DNA of 32,771 nt from a bacterium (GCA_016781505.1 JADDQF010000039.1:1-32771), one strand, 5' to 3'; positions 9,730 to 17,918 are shown, counted from the first letter of the stretch. Notes: a model not told the origin generated them from the letters alone. A program made the numbers and translations.

Positions 9730-10282
9730 AGCCGCCCCAGATGAAGTCGCGCCCAAGCTCCATCAACGCTGGATGGTGCTGGTCCCGTGACGATAGGATT
9801 GGATCGCGGACCGGCCAGTCAATCCCGACGGTTGGATCATTCCAAGCCATGCCGCGTTCATCCTGGGGCGCATAGTACGAGCTACATTTATAGCTAACAT
9901 CGGCGGTGTCGCTCAGCACACAAAAGCCATGGGCAAACCCAACCGGAATGTACAGCTGTAAAAAATTGTCCGCCGACAGCTCCTGGCCAAACCACTGGCC
10001 GAAGGTTGGCGACCCCCAGCGAATATCGACGGCAACATCAAAGATCGCGCCGGACAGAACCCGCACCAGCTTAACTTGCCCAACACCCACCTGGTAGTGC
10101 AACCCGCGCACGGTTCCCCGCACGGAGCGTGAGTGGTTATCCTGCACAAATGCGGTGGTGATCCCGTGGGCTGCGAGCTCACGCGCAGAATAGCTTTCCA
10201 CAAAAAAGCCGCGCTCATCCCGATGCACCTGTGGCTCAATCACGAGCACGCCAGCCAGCGGGGTGGTACGTACCTGTATCAC
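9728..10282 (-). CDS. rfbC: dTDP-4-dehydrorhamnose 3,5-epimerase
   Basis: A 184-residue cupin-fold epimerase of normal length. Signatures run in order: HRDERGFFVESY, FVQDNHSRSVRGTVRGLHYQ with the catalytic His62, DVAVDIRWGSPTFGQW, LSADNFLQLYIPVGFAHGF, and the segment YYAPQDERGMAWNDP. The enzyme epimerises C3 and C5 of dTDP-4-keto-6-deoxyglucose on the way to dTDP-L-rhamnose. GTG 10282 is chosen because GAGGA lies just upstream and the protein then begins at the usual place; in-frame ATGs at 10324 and 10342 would add 14-20 residues. The other rhamnose genes (rfbA, B, D) are not in the window, though nucleotide-sugar genes lie 2-7 kb to the right. A CDP- or other-sugar epimerase of the same fold is a less likely alternative. 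Confidence 0.9.
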   Translation of the reverse strand: MIQVRTTPLAGVLVIEPQVHRDERGFFVESYSARELAAHGITTAFVQDNHSRSVRGTVRGLHYQVGVGQVKLVRVLSGAIFDVAVDIRWGSPTFGQWFGQELSADNFLQLYIPVGFAHGFCVLSDTADVSYKCSSYYAPQDERGMAWNDPTVGIDWPVRDPILSSRDQHHPALMELGRDFIWGG

Positions 10283-10359
10283 AGCATCCTCAGCCTTCCC
10301 AACAACCAATATACGGCTGCGCATCCAACCCGTGGAGTGCATGATTCCCAGCCGGGCAT

Positions 10360-10368
10360 ATCATACCA
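10360..10368 (-). promoter_or_regulatory. Extended -10 element for rfbC
   Basis: On the minus strand TGGTATGAT, an extended -10, without a good -35. It is back-to-back with the plus-strand element at 10436-10444. Confidence 0.4.
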
Positions 10369-10435
10369 GCAACTGCCTCCGGCGTGATCAGCTGGCTGCG
10401 CAACCGAATTTGTGCCATATTTCTGCCATTGTTTA

Positions 10436-10444
10436 TGCTATACT
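10436..10444 (+). promoter_or_regulatory. Extended -10 element for the DHH-type gene
   Basis: TGCTATACT, a perfect TGn extended -10 hexamer pair, 40 nt before ATG 10484. No convincing -35 is seen, as is common with extended -10 promoters. The same TGCTATACT string occurs in the tRNA-Ser promoter. Confidence 0.5.
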
Positions 10445-10483
10445 CGGATAAATCCCTTTGTGTTAAAAGGCGAACGTGTGGAA

Positions 10484-11287
10484 ATGACCGCTGTGATCGT
10501 GGGTCATCTTAGCCCGGATCTGGACTGTTTGTGTGCAATCTGGATGCTTCGACGCTGGAAAGGTCTCGACCATGCTGTGCTGCGCTTTGTTCCTTCCGGG
10601 CAAACCCTGAATGGAGCGCCGGCTGATAGCGACCCACAGATCATGCATGTCGATACCGGGCATGGGCGCTTCGACCACCATGGCGCCGCCGATCACAGCT
10701 TGTCTGCCACCGAGCTGGTGCGCCGGGCAGTGCAGGCCAATGAGCCGGTGCTGAAGCGGATCGCGCAGGCGGTCACGCAGCTGGACCATGCGCTCGCCGT
10801 GGGTGGCACAGCCCCCGATATTTGTGACCTGATCGAAGGCTACAACGCGTTGTACCCGCAGTCGCCCGAAGCTGTTGCCTTGGCCATGTTCGCCAATTTC
10901 GATGCATGGTACGCCCACGAGGCCAAACAGGTCCGGCTTGAAGAAGCATTTGTTCAACGGCTCGAGTTTGAAACGCCGTGGGGCCTGGGCATTGCCATGG
11001 AAAGCGACGACGGCGCCTCAGCCCGGCTCGCCTACGGCGCGGGCGCTGTGCTGTACGCGTACCGTGACGGCAAAGGCAACATGGGCATCGCCGCCAAGTC
11101 GCGCTCGGCGGTCAACCTCACGCCGGTGCTGCACGACCTCAAGCGGATCGACCTCGAGGCGGATTGGTTTTTGCATCCTTCCAAGCGCCTGCTGTTGTGT
11201 GGCACGCCTAAATCGCCACCCCGCGCACCCTCGAAGCTTTCGCTGGAACAGCTCGCGGGCGTGCTGCGCGGGGATCATTTGTTTTAA
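10484..11287 (+). CDS. Predicted DHH-type phosphoesterase (MYG1/DHH-like)
   Basis: A 267-residue soluble protein without a confident family name. The N-terminus has GHLSPDLDC, which matches DHH motif I (H-x3-D-x-D; His8, Asp12, Asp14), and later HVDTGHGRFDHHG, with Asp57 and the Asp64-His65-His66 triad. Those residues bind two metal ions in DHH phosphoesterases and Mn-pyrophosphatases. The RFDHH context also recalls MYG1-type nucleases. The C-terminal part has a GNMGIAAKSRSAVNLTP segment that may be the substrate-binding half, but no clear DHHA1 GGGH motif. A metal-dependent phosphoesterase or nuclease is the reasonable inference. ATG 10484 is taken; GTG 10478, two codons upstream and behind AAAGG, is equally possible. 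It stands between divergent rfbC and threonine aldolase. Confidence 0.6.
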   Translation: MTAVIVGHLSPDLDCLCAIWMLRRWKGLDHAVLRFVPSGQTLNGAPADSDPQIMHVDTGHGRFDHHGAADHSLSATELVRRAVQANEPVLKRIAQAVTQLDHALAVGGTAPDICDLIEGYNALYPQSPEAVALAMFANFDAWYAHEAKQVRLEEAFVQRLEFETPWGLGIAMESDDGASARLAYGAGAVLYAYRDGKGNMGIAAKSRSAVNLTPVLHDLKRIDLEADWFLHPSKRLLLCGTPKSPPRAPSKLSLEQLAGVLRGDHLF

Positions 11288-11421
11288 TCGCTGTCCTGCG
11301 CTGGCAAGGACTGGCGTCGCAACATCCAGGGTTGGGCCTTCCCAGCTCAAGCGCACAGAACTCGGGTACAATGGTGCGCGTTTCTGCTGATTCACGTATG
11401 TTTGGGAACGAAGGAATACAC

Positions 11422-12471
11422 ATGACTGGAATCATCGATCTGCGCTCTGATACCGTGACACTGCCGTCGCCGGCAATGCGGCAAGCCATGGCCGCTGCGG
11501 AGCTGGGCGACGACGTGTATGGCGACGATCCAACCGTTAATCGGTTGCAAGCGTTGGCTGCGCAGCTGCTCGGCAAGGAGGCCGGGCTGTTTGTGGCGAG
11601 CGGCACGATGGGCAACCTTGTGGCGTTGTTAGCCCACGCCCCACGCGGAGCAAAAGTCATCCTGGGCGATGAGGCACATATTTTCCACTACGAGCAAGGC
11701 GGGGCGGCGGTTGTGGGTGGTTTGGTATACCAGACCCTGCCCACTAATCCCCATGGCGATTTGCCGCTCGACCGCATTCGAGCCGCAATTGAGCATCATG
11801 ACGATGCGCACATCGCGCCGCCCGGCGTGGTGTGTTTGGAAAACACGCATAATCGCTGTGGCGGCACGGTGCTCCCATTAGACTATCTACAGCAGGTCCG
11901 GCAGCTGACCACGGAGCACAACGTACCGCTCCATCTTGACGGCGCTCGCCTGCCCAACGCCGCGGTCGCATTAGGCGTGTCAATGCAGCAGATCGCCGCG
12001 CCGTTTGATTCCGTGCAGCTCGACTTGTCTAAAGGATTAGCCGCCCCCGTAGGTGGCGTGGTGGTAGGCAGCACAGCATTTATCAAGCGCGCGCACCGAG
12101 CCCGCAAGCTGTTGGGCGGTGGGATGCGCCAGGCCGGCGTGATCGCCGCGGCAGGCATTGTGGCGCTGGAACAGATGGTCGAGCGACTGGCCGAAGATCA
12201 TCGGCATGCGCGGCTGCTGGCCGAGGGCTTGGCCGCGCTGCCCGACATCCTGATCGACCTTGCCACCGTGCAAACCAACCTGGTTTTCTTCCGGCTCCAT
12301 GCCGAACGCTGGTCGCCCGCGGCCTTTGTCCATGCGCTGCGCGAGCACAACATTCTGTTGGGCGCTTCCAGCGACGGCCGGCTGCGCTTTGCCACCCATT
12401 ATGGCGTTACGCGCGCCGATATCGACCGGACCCTGCACGCCTGCAAGCAGGTGCTGAGCGCCCAGCCCTAA
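11422..12471 (+). CDS. ltaE: Low-specificity L-threonine aldolase
   Basis: A 349-residue PLP enzyme of fold type I. It has DLRSDTVTLPSPAMRQAM at the start, the GDDPTVNRLQ motif, the cofactor-stacking His region in GDEAHIFHYEQGG, the Asp of HLDGARLPNA, and Lys204 in DLSKGLAAPVG as the Schiff-base lysine. The enzyme cleaves L-threonine or L-allo-threonine to glycine and acetaldehyde. ATG 11422 is chosen because GAAGGA lies 6-7 nt upstream and the conserved region starts at once; the reading frame is open 90 nt further left without a start site. It follows the DHH-type gene by 134 nt and has no obvious pathway partner nearby. Confidence 0.93.
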   Translation: MTGIIDLRSDTVTLPSPAMRQAMAAAELGDDVYGDDPTVNRLQALAAQLLGKEAGLFVASGTMGNLVALLAHAPRGAKVILGDEAHIFHYEQGGAAVVGGLVYQTLPTNPHGDLPLDRIRAAIEHHDDAHIAPPGVVCLENTHNRCGGTVLPLDYLQQVRQLTTEHNVPLHLDGARLPNAAVALGVSMQQIAAPFDSVQLDLSKGLAAPVGGVVVGSTAFIKRAHRARKLLGGGMRQAGVIAAAGIVALEQMVERLAEDHRHARLLAEGLAALPDILIDLATVQTNLVFFRLHAERWSPAAFVHALREHNILLGASSDGRLRFATHYGVTRADIDRTLHACKQVLSAQP

Positions 12472-12537
12472 ACCCTGCTATACCAAGACTGACGGTGAGC
12501 TGCGCTTGCCTGGCGGCAGCGGCACGTCGTAAAGTAT

Positions 12538-12566
12538 TTGCCCCCGTTTCACGACTGCTGTATCAT
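12538..12566 (+). promoter_or_regulatory. Promoter of the GDP-mannose SDR gene
   Basis: TTGCCC, a 17-nt spacer and TATCAT. Transcription should begin at about 12573, only a few bases before ATG 12575, so the message would be leaderless or nearly so. Confidence 0.5.
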
Positions 12567-12574
12567 AGGTGGCC

Positions 12575-13534
12575 ATGCGTGCACTGATCACCGGCATCAA
12601 TGGCTTCGTCGGAGGCCACCTAGCTGAACACCTGCTGGCGACAACCGAATGGCAGCTTTGGGGCATCGTCCGTGAAATGGAGCTTAAGCTCGACGCTCTG
12701 CGTGGCCGGGTAACGCCGTTAAGCGTGGACCTGATGGATGCCGCTGCGGTGCACAATGCTCTGGATCAGGTGCAGCCCGAGATTGTGTTTCATCTGGCAG
12801 CCCAAGCGCATCCACCAACATCTTTTCGCGATCCGGCCGGCACGTTGACCGCCAACATCCTGATGCAGCTCAACATCTTTGAAGCGATCAGAACGCTTGG
12901 GTTAGCGCCCACGATCTTGGTGGTGGGGACCGGCGAGGAGTACGGTGCGGTCCAGCCACATGAGCTGCCCGTCACGGAAGCAGCGGCGCTGCGTCCGGTC
13001 AGCCCGTATGCCGTCAGCAAAGTTACCCAAGACATGCTGGCATATCAGTATCATGTCGCGCATCAGCTTAAAACGATCCGGGTGCGGCCGTTCAACCACA
13101 CCGGCCCACGGCAAGAAGAGCGCTATGTCGCAACCGAGTTTGCGCAGCAAATTGCCCGGATTGAGGCCGGCCGCCAACCACCGGTTGTGCGTGTCGGCAA
13201 TCTAGAAGCGCAGCGTGATTTTACCGATGTGCGGGACATTGCCCGAGCGTACCAGCTGGCCGTAGAATATGGCGAGCCGGGCGCGGTGTATAACATCGGG
13301 TCAAATCGCCCAACCGCCATCGCCACGATCTTGAGCATATTGGTGGGCTTGAGCCAGGTGCCGATCGAGGTTCAACACGATCCCGAGCGGATGCGCCCGG
13401 CCGATGTGCCCGTCATTGTGTGCGACGCAACGCGGTTTCGCCAGCAAACCGGGTGGGAGCCACGTATTCCGCTTGAGCAAACACTGCGCGATATCCTTGA
13501 CGATTTGCGGGCGCGGGTAGCCCAAGAGCCGTAG
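12575..13534 (+). CDS. NAD(P)-dependent sugar epimerase/dehydratase, GDP-6-deoxymannose reductase-like
   Basis: A 319-residue extended SDR. The cofactor motif is TGINGFVGGHL at the N-terminus; catalytic residues are Thr119 in VVGTGEEYG, Tyr145 and Lys149 in SPYAVSK. The region NHTGPRQEERYVATEFAQQIARIEAG and the phrase QRDFTDVRDIARAY resemble GDP-4-keto-6-deoxy-D-mannose reductase (Rmd) and GDP-mannose 4,6-dehydratase. With manC next door, a GDP-mannose-derived sugar such as GDP-rhamnose is the likely product, but the substrate is inferred from context. ATG 12575 is used; GTG 12569 is in frame but lies at or before the predicted transcription start. manC begins 36 nt downstream, so both are probably one transcript. 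Confidence 0.82.
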   Translation: MRALITGINGFVGGHLAEHLLATTEWQLWGIVREMELKLDALRGRVTPLSVDLMDAAAVHNALDQVQPEIVFHLAAQAHPPTSFRDPAGTLTANILMQLNIFEAIRTLGLAPTILVVGTGEEYGAVQPHELPVTEAAALRPVSPYAVSKVTQDMLAYQYHVAHQLKTIRVRPFNHTGPRQEERYVATEFAQQIARIEAGRQPPVVRVGNLEAQRDFTDVRDIARAYQLAVEYGEPGAVYNIGSNRPTAIATILSILVGLSQVPIEVQHDPERMRPADVPVIVCDATRFRQQTGWEPRIPLEQTLRDILDDLRARVAQEP

Positions 13535-13570
13535 CGGTCAGGGCGCTAACCCGGAGCTGATAGGATTTGT

Positions 13571-14635
13571 ATGTACGCACTGATTATGGCCGGCGGCACA
13601 GGCACGCGTTTATGGCCGCGCAGCCGGGTCGCAACACCGAAACAATTTTTGCCGCTTTTGGGCCAGCGCACTATGCTGCAAGAAACCGCCGACCGCATTT
13701 TGCCCCTTGTTCGGCCGGAGCAGATCATCGTGGTCACGGGTCAGCGCTATATCGATCTGGTAGCCGAACAGCTGCCTGATGTGCCAAGGGAGCAGCTGAT
13801 TGGCGAGCCAAGCGGCAGAGGATCGGCGCCGGCAATTGGCCTGGGTGCGCTGGCCATGCTCCCCCATGAGCCTCAGGCCACCATGGTGGTGCTCTCCTCA
13901 GACCACCAAATTCGCAAGGCCGATGTGTTTCGTGCTGCGCTCCAAGCGGCCGAAGAGCTAGCCCAGCAGGGCTATCTTGTCACCCTGGGCATTCAGCCGA
14001 CGGAGCCCCAAACGGGCTATGGCTATATCCAGCGCCGGGCGCCACTTGGCCAATTCAACGGCTTTGCGGCGTACGAGGTCGAGCGGTTCGTGGAAAAGCC
14101 CCAGCGGGCCACGGCCGAAGCATACGTTCAGTCGGGGCAGTATAGCTGGAATGCCGGCATCTTCGTGTGGCGAGTCGACACGATCATGGCTGCGTTTGCC
14201 GAGCATCTGCCGCAGCTCCACGAGGAGCTTGGCGCGATCGAGCGGGCGGGTGGGCCCAGCAATCCTGCGGCCTTCGGCGCTGTGTGGGACGGCATCGAAA
14301 ACATCACCATCGACTACGGCATCATGGAGCGGGCCCGGCGAATTGCGGTGATTCCGGTCGACATCGGCTGGAGCGACGTTGGAGATTGGGATAGTTTGGC
14401 AGAGCTAGCCGCTGAAGATCAAGGGCAGCTTGTGCAGGGCCAGCATGTGGGCATCGACACGGCGAACACGCTGATCTACGGCAACTCCGACCGGCTGATC
14501 GCGACGATTGGGCTCGACAATTTCCTGGTCGTCGATACGGGAGACGCCCTGCTGGTCGCCCCGCGCGACCGCGCGCAGGATGTTAAGCGCATTGTGGATG
14601 AGCTCAAACGGCAGGGGCGGACAGACCTACTCTAG
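13571..14635 (+). CDS. manC: Mannose-1-phosphate guanylyltransferase
   Basis: A 354-residue nucleotidyltransferase of the short GDP-mannose pyrophosphorylase type. The nucleotide-binding signature MAGGTGTRLWPRSR and PKQFLPLLG open the protein. Further signatures are EPSGRGSAPAIGLGA, the substrate-binding VEKP, and the SWNAGIFVWR stretch followed by DYGIMERA and GWSDVGDWDSL. No phosphomannose-isomerase domain is attached. It makes GDP-mannose from mannose-1-phosphate and GTP. AGGA lies 5-6 nt before the ATG. It is placed between the GDP-sugar SDR and another nucleotidyltransferase, with a phosphohexomutase further on that could supply mannose-1-phosphate. Confidence 0.93.
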   Translation: MYALIMAGGTGTRLWPRSRVATPKQFLPLLGQRTMLQETADRILPLVRPEQIIVVTGQRYIDLVAEQLPDVPREQLIGEPSGRGSAPAIGLGALAMLPHEPQATMVVLSSDHQIRKADVFRAALQAAEELAQQGYLVTLGIQPTEPQTGYGYIQRRAPLGQFNGFAAYEVERFVEKPQRATAEAYVQSGQYSWNAGIFVWRVDTIMAAFAEHLPQLHEELGAIERAGGPSNPAAFGAVWDGIENITIDYGIMERARRIAVIPVDIGWSDVGDWDSLAELAAEDQGQLVQGQHVGIDTANTLIYGNSDRLIATIGLDNFLVVDTGDALLVAPRDRAQDVKRIVDELKRQGRTDLL

Positions 14636-14665
14636 GTCCACACACTCCAAAGGTCATACCGCAGC

Positions 14666-15823
14666 ATGAGCCATACAAAACGCCTTGACGCCCAGCAGTC
14701 CCCGGTTGAGCAGCTGCCGCCTAGTTTGCAGGCCGTTGTGCTGGTCGGGGGCCAAGGCACCCGCCTCCGGCCGTTGACGCTGACCACACCCAAGCCGCTG
14801 GTACCGCTCGCCAATCGGGCGGTGATCGAACATATTGTGCGCTGGCTGGAGCGATATGCGATCACCGAAATTTTTTTGGCGACCCAATATCAGGCGGCGG
14901 CGTTTGACCACTGGCTGCGCCGCTGGCAAGGCACGCCGGTGCACGCCGTGGCAGAGCCGGCGCCGCGAGGTACAGCCGGCGCGGTTGCGCACCTCGCCGA
15001 GCGGCTGCACGGCACGACGATTGTGGTCAACGGCGACAATCTGCAGGATCTGGATCTTGCGGCACTGCTGGCAGCGCATCGGGCCCATGCCGGAGTGGCG
15101 ACGATTGCGACGGATCGCGTGGCTGACCCGACTGGCCGCGGTGTGGTCGTCAGCGACCACGCGGGCCATGTTACGGAGTTTCAAGAAAAGCCAGCACCCG
15201 GCACCGCCCGTGCCAATACAGTCAACACCGGCGTGTATGTGCTTGAGCCAGCCGCACTGGCGATGATCCCGCGCGATACGTTTTGCAACTTCGAGCAGCA
15301 GGTCTTTCCGCAGCTGATCGCGGCGGAGGCCGGCTTGTTCGCCTTCCAGTCGGCGCATACCTGGATCGATACGGGCACGCCCGACGGGTATCTGCGGGCG
15401 CAAGCGGCTGTTTTGGGCAGTGGAGCTTCCCAGCCGGCCGGCAGGCCGGTTGCGGGGCGGGACACGGGCAATGAGCTGTGGCAAGCAGACGCGGTGAATG
15501 TGGACAGTGCGGCACAGCTCAGCGGAGGCGTCGCGCTTGGTTTTGGCACGATGATTGCCTCACATGTAAGAATCAACGCCAGCAGCATCGGTCGTGAATG
15601 CCATATCTTGCCTCAGGCTCTGGTTGAGCGGAGCGCCATCTGGGATGGCTGTATGATCGAGCAAGGCGCAGCAATATATGACAGCATTATCGGCTTCAAC
15701 TGTTATATTGGGGCAGAGGCACGGCTTGACGGAGCGGTCGTTGGGGATGGATGTATCATACGATCAGGCGCTGAGGTACCGGCCGGAACACGGCTGCAAC
15801 CCCGTTCAACATATCCCGGTTAA
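14666..15823 (+). CDS. Sugar-1-phosphate nucleotidyltransferase with left-handed beta-helix tail
   Basis: A 385-residue two-domain protein. Residues 22-260 form the nucleotidyltransferase domain, with VLVGGQGTRLRPLTLTTPKPLVPLANRAVIEHI, the metal-binding Asp in VNGDN, FQEKP, and NTGVYVLEP. The rest has hexapeptide-like repeats (for example CYIGAEARLDGAVVGDGCIIRSGAEV), which predict a left-handed beta-helix. This matches the mannose-1-phosphate guanylyltransferase/glucose-1-phosphate nucleotidyltransferase group that is separate from manC. The sugar and nucleotide are not resolved. It starts 30 nt after manC and ends 66 nt before the phosphohexomutase, so all belong to one run of genes. The Shine-Dalgarno site is weak, and an internal start a few codons on is possible. 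Confidence 0.85.
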   Translation: MSHTKRLDAQQSPVEQLPPSLQAVVLVGGQGTRLRPLTLTTPKPLVPLANRAVIEHIVRWLERYAITEIFLATQYQAAAFDHWLRRWQGTPVHAVAEPAPRGTAGAVAHLAERLHGTTIVVNGDNLQDLDLAALLAAHRAHAGVATIATDRVADPTGRGVVVSDHAGHVTEFQEKPAPGTARANTVNTGVYVLEPAALAMIPRDTFCNFEQQVFPQLIAAEAGLFAFQSAHTWIDTGTPDGYLRAQAAVLGSGASQPAGRPVAGRDTGNELWQADAVNVDSAAQLSGGVALGFGTMIASHVRINASSIGRECHILPQALVERSAIWDGCMIEQGAAIYDSIIGFNCYIGAEARLDGAVVGDGCIIRSGAEVPAGTRLQPRSTYPG

Positions 15824-15889
15824 CCTCGGCCATTGCCGGCCAACCCGCTTGAACCGCTGCGAACCAGCAATGGAGGAGGCCTAAACGCT

Positions 15890-17305
15890 ATGCCTACACC
15901 GATTAAATTTGGCACCGATGGCTGGCGCGCCGTGATCGGCGAAGACTATACGTTCGCCAATGTACGGATTGTGACCCAAGCTGTCGCGGATTATCTCAAA
16001 CACGAAAATCTAGCCAGTCGCGGCTTAGTGGTCGGTTTTGATACCCGTTTCGGCTCGGAGCGCTTCGCCATTGCAGCGGCCGAGGTGCTGGCCGCCAACA
16101 ATATTCATGTGTATCTGACGCAAAAAGCCACACCCACTCCGGTGATCTCGTATGCAATTTTGGACAAAAAAGCCGGCGGCGCGGCGATCATCACGGCAAG
16201 TCATAATCCAGGCACCGACAACGGGTATAAGTACAAGCCAGCATATGCCGGCTCGGCGTCGCCCCAAATTGTGAGCAGGCTGGAAGCGAATCTCGAAGCA
16301 ACGCCGGTGCAACGGCTGGAGCTCAAGGATGCCGAGCGGCAAGGCTTGGTCGAGCGCTTTGATGGCACGCCCGTGTATATCCGCCAGGTGAGTGGCCTGG
16401 TCGATCTGGAACAGATTCGCCGGGCCGGACTCACCATTGTTGTTGACGCAATGTATGGCGCGGGCGCTGGATATTATCCCCAGATGCTTGAAGACGGCTC
16501 GACGCGCATCATTCCGATCAACCATGAGCGCAACCCGATCTTTCCGGGCATACGCGCACCCGAGCCGATCGACGCGAACTTGGCGCGGCTGAAAAAGGTG
16601 GTCAAGGAAGGTGGCGCCGATATTGGCATCGCGTTCGATGGCGACGCGGATCGCGTGGGGCTGGTCGACGAAAAAGGGCGCTTTGTTAACCAACTGCAGG
16701 TCTTTGGCCTGCTGGCCTATTATCTGCTCGAAGTGCGCGGCTGGCGCGGCCCCATCGTTAAGTCACTGTCAACCACGTCGATGGTGGATCGCCTGGGCGA
16801 ACTGTACAAAGTACCGATCTTTCAAACGCCGGTGGGCTTTAAGCACATCGGGCCCAAGATGATCGACGAAAAAGCGATCATGGGCGGGGAAGAGTCGGGC
16901 GGCTTTGCTTTTGCAAACCATATTCCTGAGCGCGATGGGATCTTGGCCGGTCTGTTTCTGATTGACTTTATGCTCAAACAGAATAAAACACCTTCTGAGC
17001 TGCTCCAAAGCTTGTTTGACAAAGTCGGCGGGCACTACTACGACCGGCTTGACATGACCTATCCCGCTGCCCAACGCCCCCACATCATGCAGCGCGTCGC
17101 GGACGCCCGGCCGGAATCGCTGGTGGGACAGCGCGTCATAAACATTTCCACCGAGGGCGGTTACAAATACACCCTTGAAGACGGCTCCTGGCTGTTGGTG
17201 CGCTTTTCCGGCACGGAGCCGCTGCTGCGCGTGTACACCGAAACCCGCTCACAAGACGCGGTGCAGCCCCTGCTGGCCGAGGGCCGCGCCCTGACCGGTA
17301 TCTAG
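15890..17305 (+). CDS. Phosphoglucomutase/phosphomannomutase family enzyme
   Basis: A 471-residue alpha-D-phosphohexomutase. All four signatures are present: the phosphoserine loop TASHNPGTDNGYK with Ser104, the metal loop FDGDADR (Asp250, Asp252, Asp254), the sugar-binding GGEESGGF, and the phosphate-binding RFSGTEPLLRVY. The enzyme interconverts hexose 6- and 1-phosphates; whether glucose or mannose is preferred cannot be read, but its place after manC makes supply of mannose-1-phosphate plausible. ATG 15890 follows GGAGGAGG by about 11 nt; longer in-frame forms overlap non-conserved sequence. It is the last gene of the nucleotide-sugar run. Confidence 0.93.
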   Translation: MPTPIKFGTDGWRAVIGEDYTFANVRIVTQAVADYLKHENLASRGLVVGFDTRFGSERFAIAAAEVLAANNIHVYLTQKATPTPVISYAILDKKAGGAAIITASHNPGTDNGYKYKPAYAGSASPQIVSRLEANLEATPVQRLELKDAERQGLVERFDGTPVYIRQVSGLVDLEQIRRAGLTIVVDAMYGAGAGYYPQMLEDGSTRIIPINHERNPIFPGIRAPEPIDANLARLKKVVKEGGADIGIAFDGDADRVGLVDEKGRFVNQLQVFGLLAYYLLEVRGWRGPIVKSLSTTSMVDRLGELYKVPIFQTPVGFKHIGPKMIDEKAIMGGEESGGFAFANHIPERDGILAGLFLIDFMLKQNKTPSELLQSLFDKVGGHYYDRLDMTYPAAQRPHIMQRVADARPESLVGQRVINISTEGGYKYTLEDGSWLLVRFSGTEPLLRVYTETRSQDAVQPLLAEGRALTGI

Positions 17306-17518
17306 TCCACACGACGCGCGGTACTGGCAAGCAACGAGAGCGCTGCCGAGCGATGAACTCTGCTCCCTTTGTCGTACCGACATGCACAAGAGCGCAGATG
17401 CGGTCCACAACTGATCGTGGAGGCTCAGACTGGTGTCTGAGGTTGGGCAGCATCCTTCGAACCAGCCGGACTATCAAAACTTGGCATGGGATGGCATGGA
17501 CAATCGTGGCATTTTTGA

Positions 17519-17547
17519 TTGACAGCTGGCAGCCTGTCTGCTATACT
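17519..17547 (+). promoter_or_regulatory. Near-consensus promoter of the tRNA-Ser pair
   Basis: TTGACA, a 17-nt spacer and TATACT, with TGC giving an extended -10. The start near 17555 leaves only about 8 nt before the first tRNA. It is the best promoter match in the window, as expected for a stable RNA unit. Confidence 0.85.
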
Positions 17548-17562
17548 GCGATCGCCTTGCCG

Positions 17563-17648
17563 GGAGGTGTGGCCGAGTGGTTGAAGGCACCTGTCTTGAA
17601 AACAGGCAAGCTAACGCTTCGTGGGTTCGAATCCCACCGCCTCCTCCA
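17563..17648 (+). tRNA. tRNA-Ser (anticodon UGA)
   Basis: The cloverleaf closes fully. Acceptor arms GGAGGTG and CGCCTCC pair with one G-U. The anticodon stem holds CTTGAAA, giving UGA, and decodes UCA and other UCN codons. A long class II variable arm is present, and the T arm is GTGGG-TTCGAAT-CCCAC. CCA is encoded at 17646-17648. The discriminator base (position 73) is T, where bacterial tRNA-Ser nearly always has G. It is the first of two tRNA-Ser genes 28 nt apart. Confidence 0.95.
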
Positions 17649-17676
17649 CTACAGCAGAGATTAACAACCGAACTTT

Positions 17677-17764
17677 GGAGGAATGCGAGAGTGGTTAATC
17701 GAGCGGTTTGCTAAACCGTGACCGCGTGAGCGGTCCCTGGGTTCGAATCCCAGTTCCTCCGCCA
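17677..17764 (+). tRNA. tRNA-Ser (anticodon GCU)
   Basis: A complete class II tRNA. Acceptor arms GGAGGAA and TTCCTCC pair perfectly. The anticodon loop TTGCTAA gives GCU, which decodes AGC and AGU. The variable arm is ACCGCGTGAGCGGT-like and long, and the T arm is CTGGG-TTCGAAT-CCCAG. Discriminator G and an encoded CCA follow. It is co-transcribed with the tRNA-Ser (UGA) upstream and is followed at once by a terminator. Confidence 0.96.
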
Positions 17765-17765
17765 C

Positions 17766-17795
17766 AAAAAGCGTCGCCATAGCGGCGCTTTTTTT
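17766..17795 (+). terminator. Rho-independent terminator of the tRNA-Ser unit
   Basis: AAAAAGCGTCGC and GCGGCGCTTTTT form a 12-bp stem with one G-U pair and a CATA loop, followed by a run of seven T. It begins two bases after the second tRNA. Confidence 0.92.
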
Positions 17796-17849
17796 GTTGC
17801 CTCCGCGGTCTGCCGCTCGCTGCCGATCGCCTGCGTCCGGCGCCAGAAG

Positions 17850-17888
17850 AGATCAGGAGCGCAGCTCCTGGTGCTGCGCTCCTGATCT
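17850..17888. repeat. Perfect 16-bp inverted repeat
   Basis: AGATCAGGAGCGCAGC and its exact reverse complement are separated by a 7-nt loop. It lies 30 nt past the stop of the glycosyltransferase gene, so it may terminate that gene on the minus strand. No T-run follows on either strand, so the role is open. Confidence 0.6.
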
Positions 17889-17918
17889 GTTGCGGCTACA
17901 AGACGAATTGGTCGTATG

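Noticed and set aside
17353-17664. A 103-codon frame running into tRNA-Ser (UGA)
   Set aside because: It overlaps the promoter and the tRNA and has no family signature; the tRNA explains the sequence.
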